In this document: positions 50,136 to 58,409 of the stretch, piece by piece
Numbering within the stretch: the first letter of the stretch is position 1
How the letters are laid out: every line of letters starts with the position of its first letter
Assembly: GCF_001263205.1 (NCBI RefSeq)
Contig: NZ_CP012333.1
Coordinates: forward strand, 11,885,501-11,949,500
Length of the DNA: 64,000 nt
Origin: Labilithrix luteola
Lineage (GTDB): Bacteria; Myxococcota_A; Polyangia; Polyangiales; Polyangiaceae
Direction: 5' to 3'
The notes under the pieces: generated by a model
The model's input: the letters and a program-made list of their open reading frames with translations, nothing else
What the model was told of the DNA's origin: nothing
The model's database searches: none
Translations under genes and position numbers: made by a program

Positions 50136-50987
50136 GTGACAGACGAAGCACCTCGCAAGCCGCGCGGCTCTCCGCCCAGTTGGCTCGAGGATGCATGGAA
50201 CGAAGGTCGGCGCGAGAACGACGGCATCGTGGTGCCGCTCGAGGCGTTCGCTTCGTACGTGACGTCGAAGTCGGTGTCGCGCGCGTCGAACGCACTGCGC
50301 GTCGCCGAACTCTACCTCGCATGCGCATGCGCGGCGCAATCGTCGGCCGCCATCGCGCGCTTCGAGCAACGCTACTTCCCCGTCGTCGGTCGAGCCCTGC
50401 GCCGCTTGAAGGTCGCCGAGAGCGTCATCGACGATCTCGAGGGGTCGCTCCGCGAGAAGCTCTTCTTCGGAGATTCGACGAGCCCACAAAAACAGGCGCC
50501 GTGGATCACCGACTACTCCGGCGTGGGACCGCTCGAGAGCTGGCTGCGTACCATCGCCGTCCGCGCTGCGCTGAAGGTCGTGCGGAGAAACGACCGCAAC
50601 GTGGAGCTCGACGACCGGGCGCTCGACGACATGGATCGGGCGCCGGATCCGGAGCTGCTTTACCTACGGAAGATGCACGCCCCGCAGATCGAGGCGGCCA
50701 TCGAGCGTGCGATGGCCACACTCTCCACGCGTGAGCGCACACTCGTGCGTCAACACTATCTCGAGGCGATGGGCATCGATGCCATCGGCAAACATTATGG
50801 CGTGCACCGCGCGACGGCCGCTCGCTGGCTCGCCGCCCTCCGGGTCACGATCGCACGCCAGGTTCGTGAGTCACTCGCCATCGAGCTCTCGCTCGGCGAC
50901 GAAGAGCTCGAGAGCCTCGTGCGTTACGCCGCGCGCGATCTCGACTTCAGCGTCGGCAGGCTCGTCGCCGCCCCCAAAGTGACGTGA
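50136..50987 (+). CDS. Sigma-70-like factor, myxobacterial paralogous group
   Basis: 283 residues from GTG 50136, with GGGAG 10 bases upstream; the frame back to 49905 crosses the palindromes and the activator end and is not coding. The N-terminal 65 residues are not sigma-like. A region-2-like helix bundle is at about 75-160 (SNALRVAELYLACACAAQSS, RALRRLKVAESVIDDLEGSL, LESWLRTIAVRAALKVVRRN) and region 4 at about 190-250 (RAMATLSTRERTLVRQHYLE, IDAIGKHYGVHRATAARWLA). The layout recalls a sigma-70 group first noted in Myxococcus (TIGR03001 type), with a long linker between regions. Placed after the FHA activator and the two operators, it is probably regulated there. Confidence 0.85.
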   Translation: MTDEAPRKPRGSPPSWLEDAWNEGRRENDGIVVPLEAFASYVTSKSVSRASNALRVAELYLACACAAQSSAAIARFEQRYFPVVGRALRRLKVAESVIDDLEGSLREKLFFGDSTSPQKQAPWITDYSGVGPLESWLRTIAVRAALKVVRRNDRNVELDDRALDDMDRAPDPELLYLRKMHAPQIEAAIERAMATLSTRERTLVRQHYLEAMGIDAIGKHYGVHRATAARWLAALRVTIARQVRESLAIELSLGDEELESLVRYAARDLDFSVGRLVAAPKVT

Positions 50988-50990
50988 CGC

Positions 50991-51905
50991 TCAGAAGATC
51001 GAGTGGCCCGTGAGCGTCGTCAGCCACTCGAGCGCCTGAACGCCGACAAGGGAGTTGCCGCTCGCGTCGAGCCCAGGCGACCACACGCAAACCGCCCAGG
51101 CGCCGGGCATGACCGCCACGATTCCACCCCCCACGCCGCTCTTGGCAGGGAGTCCGACGCGATAGACGAAATCGCCCGCCGCGTCGTACGTCCCGCACGT
51201 GAGCATGAGCGCCGAGAGCCGCTTGGTCGGACTCGGCGCGAGAATACGTTCACCGCTGTGCGGGACGACTCCACCGTTCGCGAGAAAGAGGGCCGCTCGC
51301 GCGAGGTCGGTGCAGCTCATCGCGATCGCGCAATTGCGCGAGTACACGTCGATGATGCGCTCGACCGGCACTTCGAGACGCTCGAAGCTTTTCATGAAGT
51401 ATGCCATCGCACGGTTGCGCGCGGCATGTTCGAGCTCGGAGCGGGCCACGCGTTCGTCGACCGCGATGGTGTCGTTGCCGGAGAGCCTACGCAGCAGCTC
51501 GACGAGCGCCGTGTCGGCCCCGGGAAGGTTCCGGCAGAGCACGTCGGTGACGACGAGGGCACCGGCATTGATGAACGGATTGCGGGGAATGCCCTGCTCG
51601 TATTCGAGCTGCACGAGCGAGTTGAAGGCATTGCCCGAGGGCTCGCGCCCGACCCGCTTCCAGAGCTCTTCGCCGAGCCGCTGGAAGGCCAACGTGCACG
51701 CGAAGAGCTTCGAGATGCTCTGGATGGAGAAGCGCTCGTCGGCATCGCCGATCGTGTGCGTCTCGCCCGTCACGGTCACGAGCGCCATGCCGAAGCGGGT
51801 CGCCCGGACCTTGCCGAGCTCCGGAATGTAGTCGGCGACCCTGCCCTTTCCGATCAGGGGCTGGATGTCCGCGGCGATGCGCTGGAGAATCGGCGCGTAG
51901 TCCAC
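50991..51905 (-). CDS. glsA: Glutaminase
   Basis: 304 residues from GTG 51905, the usual length of about 305. Serine-dependent beta-lactamase-fold glutaminase that hydrolyses glutamine to glutamate and ammonia. The SxxK catalytic motif is in RFSIQSISKLFACTLAFQ (about 60-77), followed by GREPSGNAFNSLVQLE, GIPRNPFINAGALVVTDVL and CGTYDAAGDFVYRVGLPAKS, with SGVGGGIVAVMPG near the end. The upstream frame to 52040 is shadow. It lies 7 bases after the LOG gene stop, likely one transcript. Convergent with the sigma gene, only three bases away. Confidence 0.95.
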   Translation of the reverse strand: MDYAPILQRIAADIQPLIGKGRVADYIPELGKVRATRFGMALVTVTGETHTIGDADERFSIQSISKLFACTLAFQRLGEELWKRVGREPSGNAFNSLVQLEYEQGIPRNPFINAGALVVTDVLCRNLPGADTALVELLRRLSGNDTIAVDERVARSELEHAARNRAMAYFMKSFERLEVPVERIIDVYSRNCAIAMSCTDLARAALFLANGGVVPHSGERILAPSPTKRLSALMLTCGTYDAAGDFVYRVGLPAKSGVGGGIVAVMPGAWAVCVWSPGLDASGNSLVGVQALEWLTTLTGHSIF

Positions 51906-51912
51906 GGCGCGA

Positions 51913-52518
51913 TCAGGTCGCGACTCGGCGATCGGTCCACTTCTCGCCGAGCGGCTGCGGACGCCATGCCACGAGGGCATCGAGCAATCGTGCGGGCGAG
52001 GCCTCGGCAACGACCAGGCCCTCGTGCTGAGGAGCCGCAAAGCCCGACGCGATCGTATGCCGGACGAGAGCCACGAGGGGGTCGAAGAAGCCCTTCACGT
52101 TGAGGAGGCCGCTCGGCTTGTCGTGGAAACCGAGCTGCGCGAGCGTGAGCGCCTCGAAGAGCTCGTCGTACGTGCCGAAGCCTCCGGGCATCGTGATGAA
52201 CGCATCGGCGAGCGCAATCATGCGTTCCTTGCGCTCGTGCATCGACTCCGAAAGGTAGAGCTCCGACAATCCGTCGTGAGCGATTTCCTTCGCGACGAGC
52301 ATCTTGGGAATCACGCCGACCACGCGACCGCCGGCGCGGAGAGCACCTTCCGCAAGCGCGCCCATGAGCCCCACCTTCGCACCGCCGTAGACGAGCGTCA
52401 TCTTCCGCTCGGCGATCGCAGCTCCGAGCTCTGCAGCGGCCTCCATGAATGCGGGATCCGCGCCAGGACGCGAGCCGCAGAACACGCATACCGTTCGTAC
52501 GGGGCGACGCTCGTTCAT
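51913..52518 (-). CDS. LOG family protein (cytokinin riboside 5'-monophosphate phosphoribohydrolase-like)
   Basis: 201 residues from ATG 52518. The LOG signature is complete: VCVFCGSRPGADPAFMEAA at the start, LVYGGAKVGLMGALAEGAL (nucleotide site), MHERKERMIALADAFITMPG and PGGFGTYDELFEALTLAQLG. The family hydrolyses nucleoside 5'-monophosphates (cytokinin precursors in plants, AMP-type substrates in bacteria) to base plus ribose 5-phosphate. A TACCAT box lies 9 bases before the start. Divergent from the kinase at 52657. Confidence 0.94.
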   Translation of the reverse strand: MNERRPVRTVCVFCGSRPGADPAFMEAAAELGAAIAERKMTLVYGGAKVGLMGALAEGALRAGGRVVGVIPKMLVAKEIAHDGLSELYLSESMHERKERMIALADAFITMPGGFGTYDELFEALTLAQLGFHDKPSGLLNVKGFFDPLVALVRHTIASGFAAPQHEGLVVAEASPARLLDALVAWRPQPLGEKWTDRRVAT

Positions 52519-52527
52519 TCGGCGCGC

Positions 52528-52533
52528 ATGGTA
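52528..52533 (-). promoter_or_regulatory. TAnnnT box (TACCAT) before 52518
   Basis: TACCAT on the minus strand, 9 bases before the ATG of the LOG gene. Confidence 0.3.
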
Positions 52534-52598
52534 CCAGCGGCGACCGCGTGCGCGACCGGAGAAAATTCCGTGCCCACGAGCACAACACGCATCAACGA

Positions 52599-52631
52599 AG
52601 CGATCGGCGGGGTAGAACGCCCCCGATCGCT
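52599..52631. promoter_or_regulatory. Inverted repeat upstream of the tail-anchored kinase
   Basis: AGCGATCGG at 52599-52607 and CCGATCGCT at 52623-52631, perfect 9-base arms with a 15-base centre. It covers the expected -35 area of the TATGCT box at 52643, so it may be a repressor site. Confidence 0.45.
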
Positions 52632-52642
52632 GGAAGGTCGGC

Positions 52643-52648
52643 TATGCT
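52643..52648 (+). promoter_or_regulatory. TAnnnT box (TATGCT) before 52657
   Basis: TATGCT, 8 bases before the ATG. Confidence 0.35.
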
Positions 52649-52656
52649 GCGGCGTC

Positions 52657-54069
52657 ATGGCTGCGGACGCACTCGGCTTCGTCGGTTCGACCGTCGAACA
52701 AGTGCGCTTCGACGCGTGCGTCGATGCGGGTGGTTTCGGGCTCGTTTATCGCGGTCGCCACCTCGGCCTCGACGAAGAGGTCGCCATCAAGTGCCTGCGT
52801 ATCGCGCAGGGCAACGCCAACGGTGAGCTGCGCGATACGCTCGCCATGCGCTTCCGCGACGAGACGAAGATCCTCTATCGCCTCTCGCAAGGCAGCCTCG
52901 ACATCGTGCGCTGCATCGGGGGCGGAGCGGTGGCAGCTCCGAAGACCGGCGAACTCACCCCCTATACGGTTCTCGAGTGGCTCGAAGGCAAGACGCTCGC
53001 GGCGGATCTCCGAGAGCGTCGCGAGAACAAGGTCGGCGGTCGTTCGCTCGAGCAGGCCGTGAATCTGCTCGACGGCGCCGTTCGCGGCCTCGCCCATGCG
53101 CACGCGCAAGGTGTCGTTCATCGCGACGTCAAACCGGGCAACCTCTTCATGCTCGAAGGGCGCGACGGCGTCCGTGTGAAGGTGCTCGACTTCGGTATGG
53201 CGAAGATCCTGTCGGACGAGACGCTCGGGATCCGAGGCAGCGTGCAGACGCTCGCCGGCACCTACACCTGCTCGCCTTCGTACGGCGCTCCCGAGCAGTT
53301 TTCCCCGAAGATCGGCGCCGTCGGTCCGTGGACGGACGTCTACTCGCTCACGCTCGTGCTCCTCGAGCTGCTTCTCGGCGAGAAGGCGCGGCCCGCTCGC
53401 TCGATCGCCGACGGCCTGCTGAAGGCGCTCGAACCGTCCACCGGCTCGCCCAAGCCTTCGAGCTTCGGCATGGTCATGCCCCCGGCCGTCGAAGAGCTGC
53501 TCGGGCTGGCGGTTTCGCAGGATCCCAAGAAGCGACCGAGCGACGTCGGCGTTTTCTGGGCAAGCTTGCGCGATGCGATGCGTGACGGTCCTTCGATCCT
53601 CGCGCGCCTGCCCCCCGAAGCGGCCAAGCGCGAACGCGCCCGCGAGGCCGACGGGGTCGAGACAGTTCCAGAGCCGGACGAGGATTCGCCATCGTCGGAG
53701 ATGAGGCCTTCGTCGCTCGCTGCGTACGCCACGAACTTCACGGCCGACGCTCCCCCGCCGGCGGTGCGCCCCGTGGCGTCGATCGCCATGGTCGGCAAGA
53801 TTGCATCGGTCGGCAGCCTGGGCTCGCCGCTGCCGAAGCCGGATCCCTCGCCCCCGCCGTCCGGCGTCGAGCCCGTTCCGCCCACCCTCAAGGCCGTGGT
53901 CTCCTCGAAGGAAGCGCCTGCGAGCTCATCCAGTGAGCCGGCCCGATCGGGCCGCGAGAGCACGACGGCCGAGGAGAAGCGAAGCCTCACGGCATCGACC
54001 ATCACGTTCCTGCTGCTCGTCGTCGTCACCGCCGGCGTTCTTCTCCGGTTCTGTCTGGCGAGGCAGTAG
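52657..54069 (+). CDS. Tail-anchored Ser/Thr protein kinase
   Basis: 470 residues from ATG 52657; the upstream frame to 52024 is shadow of the LOG gene. Kinase domain about 15-305: glycine loop CVDAGGFGLVYRG, Lys in VAIKCLRIAQ, VVHRDVKPGNLFML, LDFGMAKIL, SYGAPEQFSPK (a variant of the usual APE region). A long Pro/Ser/acidic linker (about 320-440) ends in one membrane helix at about 444-464 with only the last few residues beyond it (RFCLARQ). There is thus no outer sensory domain: the kinase is tethered by its C terminus. The OPT transporter gene follows by 26 bases, probably the same transcript. Confidence 0.93.
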   Translation: MAADALGFVGSTVEQVRFDACVDAGGFGLVYRGRHLGLDEEVAIKCLRIAQGNANGELRDTLAMRFRDETKILYRLSQGSLDIVRCIGGGAVAAPKTGELTPYTVLEWLEGKTLAADLRERRENKVGGRSLEQAVNLLDGAVRGLAHAHAQGVVHRDVKPGNLFMLEGRDGVRVKVLDFGMAKILSDETLGIRGSVQTLAGTYTCSPSYGAPEQFSPKIGAVGPWTDVYSLTLVLLELLLGEKARPARSIADGLLKALEPSTGSPKPSSFGMVMPPAVEELLGLAVSQDPKKRPSDVGVFWASLRDAMRDGPSILARLPPEAAKRERAREADGVETVPEPDEDSPSSEMRPSSLAAYATNFTADAPPPAVRPVASIAMVGKIASVGSLGSPLPKPDPSPPPSGVEPVPPTLKAVVSSKEAPASSSSEPARSGRESTTAEEKRSLTASTITFLLLVVVTAGVLLRFCLARQ

Positions 54070-54094
54070 GCCGATTTCAGGGTAAGGAAGGAAC

Positions 54095-56152
54095 GTGAGT
54101 TTCTTCCAGAAGCCGCCCGTCACGCCCGAAGAGATCGAAGCGAGCAAGCCGCTCGAGATCCCCCCCGAAACGGTCCTCGGGTTCGACGAGGCCGAGTGGT
54201 ACGCGCGAGCCTATCGCCACGACAGCCCGCAGCTCACGTTCCGCGCGGTCGCGATGGGAACCGTCCTGGGCTTCTTCCTCTCGTTCACGAACGTCTACAT
54301 CGGCCTGAAGACCGGCTGGTTTCTCGGCGTGGGTCTGACGGCGTGCATCCTGTCGTACGCGATCTGGAATGGTCTCCTGAGCGCGGGTCTCGCGAAGACC
54401 CCGCTGTCGATCCTCGAGACCACGTGCGCGGTGTCGACCGCATCGTCGGCCGGCTACGCCACGGGCAACATGGTCATCTCGTCGATTCCGGCGATGCTCC
54501 TCCTGACGGTGACCGAGGCGAACCCGGGCGGCACGCACATCCGCTGGCAGGTGCTCGCGCCCTGGATCTTCTTCCTCGCAGCGCTCGGCGTGACGCTCGC
54601 CATTCCGATGAAGCGCAGCATGATCAACCGCGAGAAGCTCAAGTTCCCGTCGGGAACCGCTGCGGCCGTCACGCTGCAGAGCCTCTACAGCCGCGGGAAC
54701 GAGGCCCTCGTGAAGGCGCGCGTTCTCTTCGGCACGGCCATGGTCTCGGCCTTCGTCCCGCTCCTCAAGGAGCTCGAGATCCGCAAGGTGGGCATCGATC
54801 CCAAGACCGGCAAGGCGCTGCGTGAAGCGCTCGTGCCGGGTCAGTCGAACGTCTTCGACTGGATCACGAACGTGCTGCCTGATTCTTGGACGCACCGCAT
54901 GCTCAACGCGGGCCCTGCCAAGCTCCATCCGGGTGGCGCGCCGTTTCACCTCTCCGACTACCAGCTGAAGCTCGATCACGGCCTGGCGCTGCTCTTCGCC
55001 GGCGTCATCATCGGCCTGCGCATCACCGGCTGGATGGTCGTCGGCGGGCTCATTCTCGCGATCTTCATCGACCCAATCGCGCTCGATTGGCAGTGGACGA
55101 ACGCCGCGGGCGTGACGGTGGGCGCGGCCAGCAAGCCAGCCTCGGCGTGGAAGGAAATCGGCATCTGGATCGGCGCGCCGATGCTCGTCGCGAGCGGGCT
55201 CGTCTCCTTCGCCGCGCAGTGGCGCACGATCGTGCGCGCGCTCGCGAGCCTCGGCCCGACCAAGCGGAACGCCAGCGCCGCGACCGAGGGCGCAGCGATC
55301 TCGCCCGACCAGGTCGAAGTGCCAGGCTCCTGGTTCATCGCCGGCATGATCTTCTCGGGCATCGGCATCGTCGTCATCGCGTGGCTCGCCTTCGACATTC
55401 CGGTGCACCTCGGCATACTCGCCATCGCGATGACCTTCGTGCTCTCCCTCGTCGCGTGCCGCGCGACCGGAGAGAGCGACATCACTCCGGGCGGCCCGCT
55501 CGGCAAGATCGTCCAGCTCACCTACGGCGTGCTCATGCCCCAGAGCACCACGGCCAACCTCCAGACGGCCGCCATCACCTCGGGTGCGTCGCTGGCAAGC
55601 GCCGATCTCTTGAACGACCTCAAGAGCGGCTATCTGCTCGGTGCAAGCCCGCGTCGCCAATTCCTCGCGCAGGCCTTCGGCATCCTCACCGGCACGGTGG
55701 CGACGGTGCTCTGCTACTTCATCCTCGTCCCCGACGCGACGGTGCTCACGGGCACCGATACGAAGCCGCCGGCCTTCCCCGCGCCTTCCGCGCAGCAGTG
55801 GAAGGCGGTCGCCGAGGTCTTCAAGTACGGCCTCGGAAACCTGCATCCGATGGCCCAGGCGGGCATCAAGTGGGGCATCGCCATCGGCGTCATCCTCGCG
55901 CTCGCCGAGCTCTACGCGCCCAAGCAGTACAAGAAGTGGATCCCCTCGCCGACCGGCATCGGCCTCGGCATGGTGCTCCCGTTCTTCTACCCCCTCGCCA
56001 TGTTCCTCGGCGCCCTCTTCGCGGCGGTCGCCGAGCGCGTGAACAAGACCTGGGCGGAGCGCTATCTCATCGCCATCGCCGCAGGCGGCGTCGCCGGCGA
56101 GAGCATCATCGGCGTCATCGTGCAGGCGCTGAACAACTTCGTGTTGAACTGA
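54095..56152 (+). CDS. OPT family oligopeptide transporter
   Basis: 685 residues from GTG 54095, preceded by AAGGAAGG. About fourteen to sixteen membrane segments span the protein. OPT family features include RAVAMGTVLGFFLSFTNVYI and LKTGWFLGVGLTACILSYAI near the start, a metal/peptide-path region NREKLKFPSGTAAAVTLQSL, and TANLQTAAITSGASLASADL then LGASPRRQFLAQAFGILTG. The family imports peptides or metal-chelate complexes by proton symport; bacterial members are longer than most secondary carriers, as here. The upstream tail-anchored kinase may regulate it. Inner membrane. Confidence 0.94.
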   Translation: MSFFQKPPVTPEEIEASKPLEIPPETVLGFDEAEWYARAYRHDSPQLTFRAVAMGTVLGFFLSFTNVYIGLKTGWFLGVGLTACILSYAIWNGLLSAGLAKTPLSILETTCAVSTASSAGYATGNMVISSIPAMLLLTVTEANPGGTHIRWQVLAPWIFFLAALGVTLAIPMKRSMINREKLKFPSGTAAAVTLQSLYSRGNEALVKARVLFGTAMVSAFVPLLKELEIRKVGIDPKTGKALREALVPGQSNVFDWITNVLPDSWTHRMLNAGPAKLHPGGAPFHLSDYQLKLDHGLALLFAGVIIGLRITGWMVVGGLILAIFIDPIALDWQWTNAAGVTVGAASKPASAWKEIGIWIGAPMLVASGLVSFAAQWRTIVRALASLGPTKRNASAATEGAAISPDQVEVPGSWFIAGMIFSGIGIVVIAWLAFDIPVHLGILAIAMTFVLSLVACRATGESDITPGGPLGKIVQLTYGVLMPQSTTANLQTAAITSGASLASADLLNDLKSGYLLGASPRRQFLAQAFGILTGTVATVLCYFILVPDATVLTGTDTKPPAFPAPSAQQWKAVAEVFKYGLGNLHPMAQAGIKWGIAIGVILALAELYAPKQYKKWIPSPTGIGLGMVLPFFYPLAMFLGALFAAVAERVNKTWAERYLIAIAAGGVAGESIIGVIVQALNNFVLN

Positions 56153-56164
56153 TCCGAGCCGACG

Positions 56165-57469
56165 TCAGGGGCCGACCGCCACGAGCGCCGTATCGGTGGT
56201 GACGTAGAGGGTGCCGTCGGCCCCGATCGCGGGCGCCGACGAGACGCGGCCCTTCACGTTCACCGCGAAGAACAGGGAGCCCGTCGGGCGCACGACGTAG
56301 ATTCGACCGTCGGTCGACCCCACGTACACCGAACCGTCCGCGCCCACGACCGGCGTGGCCACGATACCTTGCGTCGCGTAGCTCCACGCCTCGACGCCAT
56401 CGGTCGTTGCGACGGCGTGGAGCTTCTTGTCGGCCGAACCGACGTAGACGACCCCAGCCCGGACCGCGGCCGAGCCCGAAATCGGGCCACCGGTGGCGAA
56501 CGTCCAGAGGCGCGAACCGTCCGGCGTGACCGCGTGCAGCGTGCCGTCGGAACTGCCCACGTACACGGTCTCGTCTCCACCGACGACCGGTGATCCCGTG
56601 ACGGCGCCCGAGGCCTGGTACGACCACTTGATGCTGCCTTCGGGCGTGACGGCGTAGAGGTGCCCATCGGAGCTTCCGACGTAGATCGTTCCGTCGGCCG
56701 CGATGCACGGCGATGAGCCCGAGGTGTCGTTCGTCGTGACCGACCACGAGGAGCCGCTGCCGTCGGCCGCGACGGCCACGAGCTTGCCGTCCGTCGTGCC
56801 CACGTAAATGGTTCCGTCGGCGCCGATGACGGGCGACGATGCCACGGGACCGACCGCGAGCTCGAAGATGGATCGGGCGGTAGGCGCGACGTCCGCGTCG
56901 TCATCCCCCGAGTCTGCGCCTGCGTCTGGTGCGTGCGTGACGCGGTCGACCGCGTAGAGCTTGCCGTTCGTGCTTCCGATGATCGTGAAGCCGCTCGCTG
57001 CAATCGCCGGAGACGACGTGACGGCGGCCCCCGTCGGGAGCGATGCGAGGAGCGCACCGGCCGGCGAGACGGCGATGACGTCTCCCTCGTTGGTACCGAC
57101 CCACACGAGACCGTTCGCGCTGATCGCCGGCGAGGTCGCGCCCGCATCGGCAAGGAGAGACCATTTCACGGTTGCCGTGACCGGACCACCCGCGGCCGAG
57201 TAGCCCGCGCGCTTCGGGCATCCACCACGAAGTGGCCATGGTGCACCGGCTTGGAGTCCGGCGGGATCGCCGCAAGGATCACCGAGCGAAGCACCAGCCT
57301 CGGCGGCGTCGCCGGACGCATCGCCAAGAAGCGGAGCGTCGGCGCCTGCTTCGCGAGGAGCCTGCGCGCCGTCGTCTTCACTGCCCGCGCATGCCGCGAC
57401 GAGCATCGTCGATACGCCGCTCGCTGCGAGGAGCGCGAGCAACGAGATACGAATCAGCGAGTGACGCAT
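56165..57469 (-). CDS. PQQ-type beta-propeller repeat lipoprotein
   Basis: 434 residues from ATG 57469, where GAGG is 9 bases upstream; ATG 57475 is two codons earlier but too close to it. Lipobox LVAAC (about residue 26). After an acidic, low-complexity stretch (about 30-65) come about eight propeller blades of the PQQ/WD type, each like GADGTIYVGTTDGKLVAVAA, with DGTIYVGSSDGHLYAVTPEG, DETVYVGSSDGTLHAVTPDG and DGSVYVGSTDGRIYVVRPTG as near repeats. PQQ ligands of dehydrogenases are not present, so a structural or ligand-binding role is likely. It follows the small MYXO-CTERM gene directly (stop overlaps the first ATG). Confidence 0.9.
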   Translation of the reverse strand: MRHSLIRISLLALLAASGVSTMLVAACAGSEDDGAQAPREAGADAPLLGDASGDAAEAGASLGDPCGDPAGLQAGAPWPLRGGCPKRAGYSAAGGPVTATVKWSLLADAGATSPAISANGLVWVGTNEGDVIAVSPAGALLASLPTGAAVTSSPAIAASGFTIIGSTNGKLYAVDRVTHAPDAGADSGDDDADVAPTARSIFELAVGPVASSPVIGADGTIYVGTTDGKLVAVAADGSGSSWSVTTNDTSGSSPCIAADGTIYVGSSDGHLYAVTPEGSIKWSYQASGAVTGSPVVGGDETVYVGSSDGTLHAVTPDGSRLWTFATGGPISGSAAVRAGVVYVGSADKKLHAVATTDGVEAWSYATQGIVATPVVGADGSVYVGSTDGRIYVVRPTGSLFFAVNVKGRVSSAPAIGADGTLYVTTDTALVAVGP

Positions 57470-57474
57470 CGCCA

Positions 57475-57924
57475 TCACCTCGCGCGCCGTGAACGACGCA
57501 AGCCACAGGCGACTGCCACGCCAAGAAGCGCGAGTGCCGAGCCCAGCTGCGACGAGCCGACCGGTCCGACTGCGCACCCGCTCTTGCCGGAGCTCGGCGC
57601 AGCGCTGTTCGTCGGAGCGGGCGCTCCCGCCCCGGACGTGCCGCCGGAAGCGGCCGCTTTGGCGCTGTCTGCTGGAGCGCATTCCAGGCAGTCGACCTGC
57701 TCGAACACGAGGCCGCCGTCGGGGGAGACGGTCCGGTGTGCGCATTTCGACGGTGCACAAGCGCCCGACTTGCCATCGTCCGTCTTACACGCGTCGCCCG
57801 CGTTCTTCGAACGACACTGCGACGTGTTCGGGGGCGGGATGTCCGCCCGGGCGTCGTTCGGCCCGAGCGAGCCTCCCAGAACGGCCGCACCAACCAAGAA
57901 CGCCGCGAGGTGTCGCTGCTTCAT
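57475..57924 (-). CDS. Small Cys-rich exported protein with MYXO-CTERM-like tail
   Basis: 149 residues from ATG 57924. Sec signal about 1-28 (HLAAFLVGAAVLGGSLG, cleavage near ARADIPPP). Six cysteines lie at about 37-80 in a pattern suggesting disulfides (CRSKNAGDACKTDDGKSGAC). The end is the MYXO-CTERM layout: SGCAVGPVGSSQ, a hydrophobic stretch LGSALALLGVAVACGL, then RRSRRAR. This marks proteins processed and displayed in Myxococcota. With the propeller lipoprotein downstream it may form a surface pair. Confidence 0.87.
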   Translation of the reverse strand: MKQRHLAAFLVGAAVLGGSLGPNDARADIPPPNTSQCRSKNAGDACKTDDGKSGACAPSKCAHRTVSPDGGLVFEQVDCLECAPADSAKAAASGGTSGAGAPAPTNSAAPSSGKSGCAVGPVGSSQLGSALALLGVAVACGLRRSRRAR

Positions 57925-58016
57925 GTGCGCGACTCTAGCACCTTCGCGCGCTCTCTCGCCCTGCCTCGACGGCCTGTGAGGGACCGACGCTTCCCGAAAG
58001 CGCCGGTCCGTTCGCG

Positions 58017-58169
58017 TCAGCCCGTCTGAAGCGGGACTTCGTTCGCCGTCCGGGGGACCTCGTCGAGCGAGGATTCGGCGGCGTCATCGGTGACCTGAGT
58101 CGCGCGATGCGCAAGGAACACCACGGCATACACCGCTGCAACGATGGCGATCGTCTCGATGGGGCTCAT
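58017..58169 (-). CDS. 50-residue single-pass membrane peptide
   Basis: From ATG 58169, supported by a strong GGGAGG 6 bases upstream. Residues 3-20 form one membrane helix (IETIAIVAAVYAVVFLAH), and the rest is short and polar (RATQVTDDAAESSLDEVPRT). I know no family. The Shine-Dalgarno and helix make it credible despite its size. Divergent from NDH-2 at 58410. Confidence 0.6.
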   Translation of the reverse strand: MSPIETIAIVAAVYAVVFLAHRATQVTDDAAESSLDEVPRTANEVPLQTG

Positions 58170-58409
58170 CGGCGTCCTCCCTTCCTGTGGACCGTGCCAG
58201 ATTCCCATGCCCTCGTTGCGCCCTCGCGAGGGTCACGTGTCGATCTCGAAAACTTGTAGGGTGCATGCGCTTCGCAATTCCGACCGCGGCGGAAGGCAGG
58301 CTTCGTCATGCGCAAACCGGCCGGTCGAGCCACGGGTTCGGCTCCGATCGCACGCCAGCACAAGGGTCCTTGACACGGCGCACCACGACCCCACATGGAG
58401 GGCGTGGCA

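Noticed and set aside
54077..55846. Minus-strand open frame of 589 codons opposite the OPT transporter
   Set aside because: Composition of a shadow frame; the transporter on the plus strand is unmistakable.
58221..58232. 12-bp palindrome CCCTCGCGAGGG
   Set aside because: GC-only palindromes of this size are expected by chance in this composition, and no second copy was noticed.
58370..58375. TTGACA as -35 of the NDH-2 gene
   Set aside because: The -10 at normal spacing would be ACATGG and would overlap the Shine-Dalgarno, leaving no room for a leader with it.
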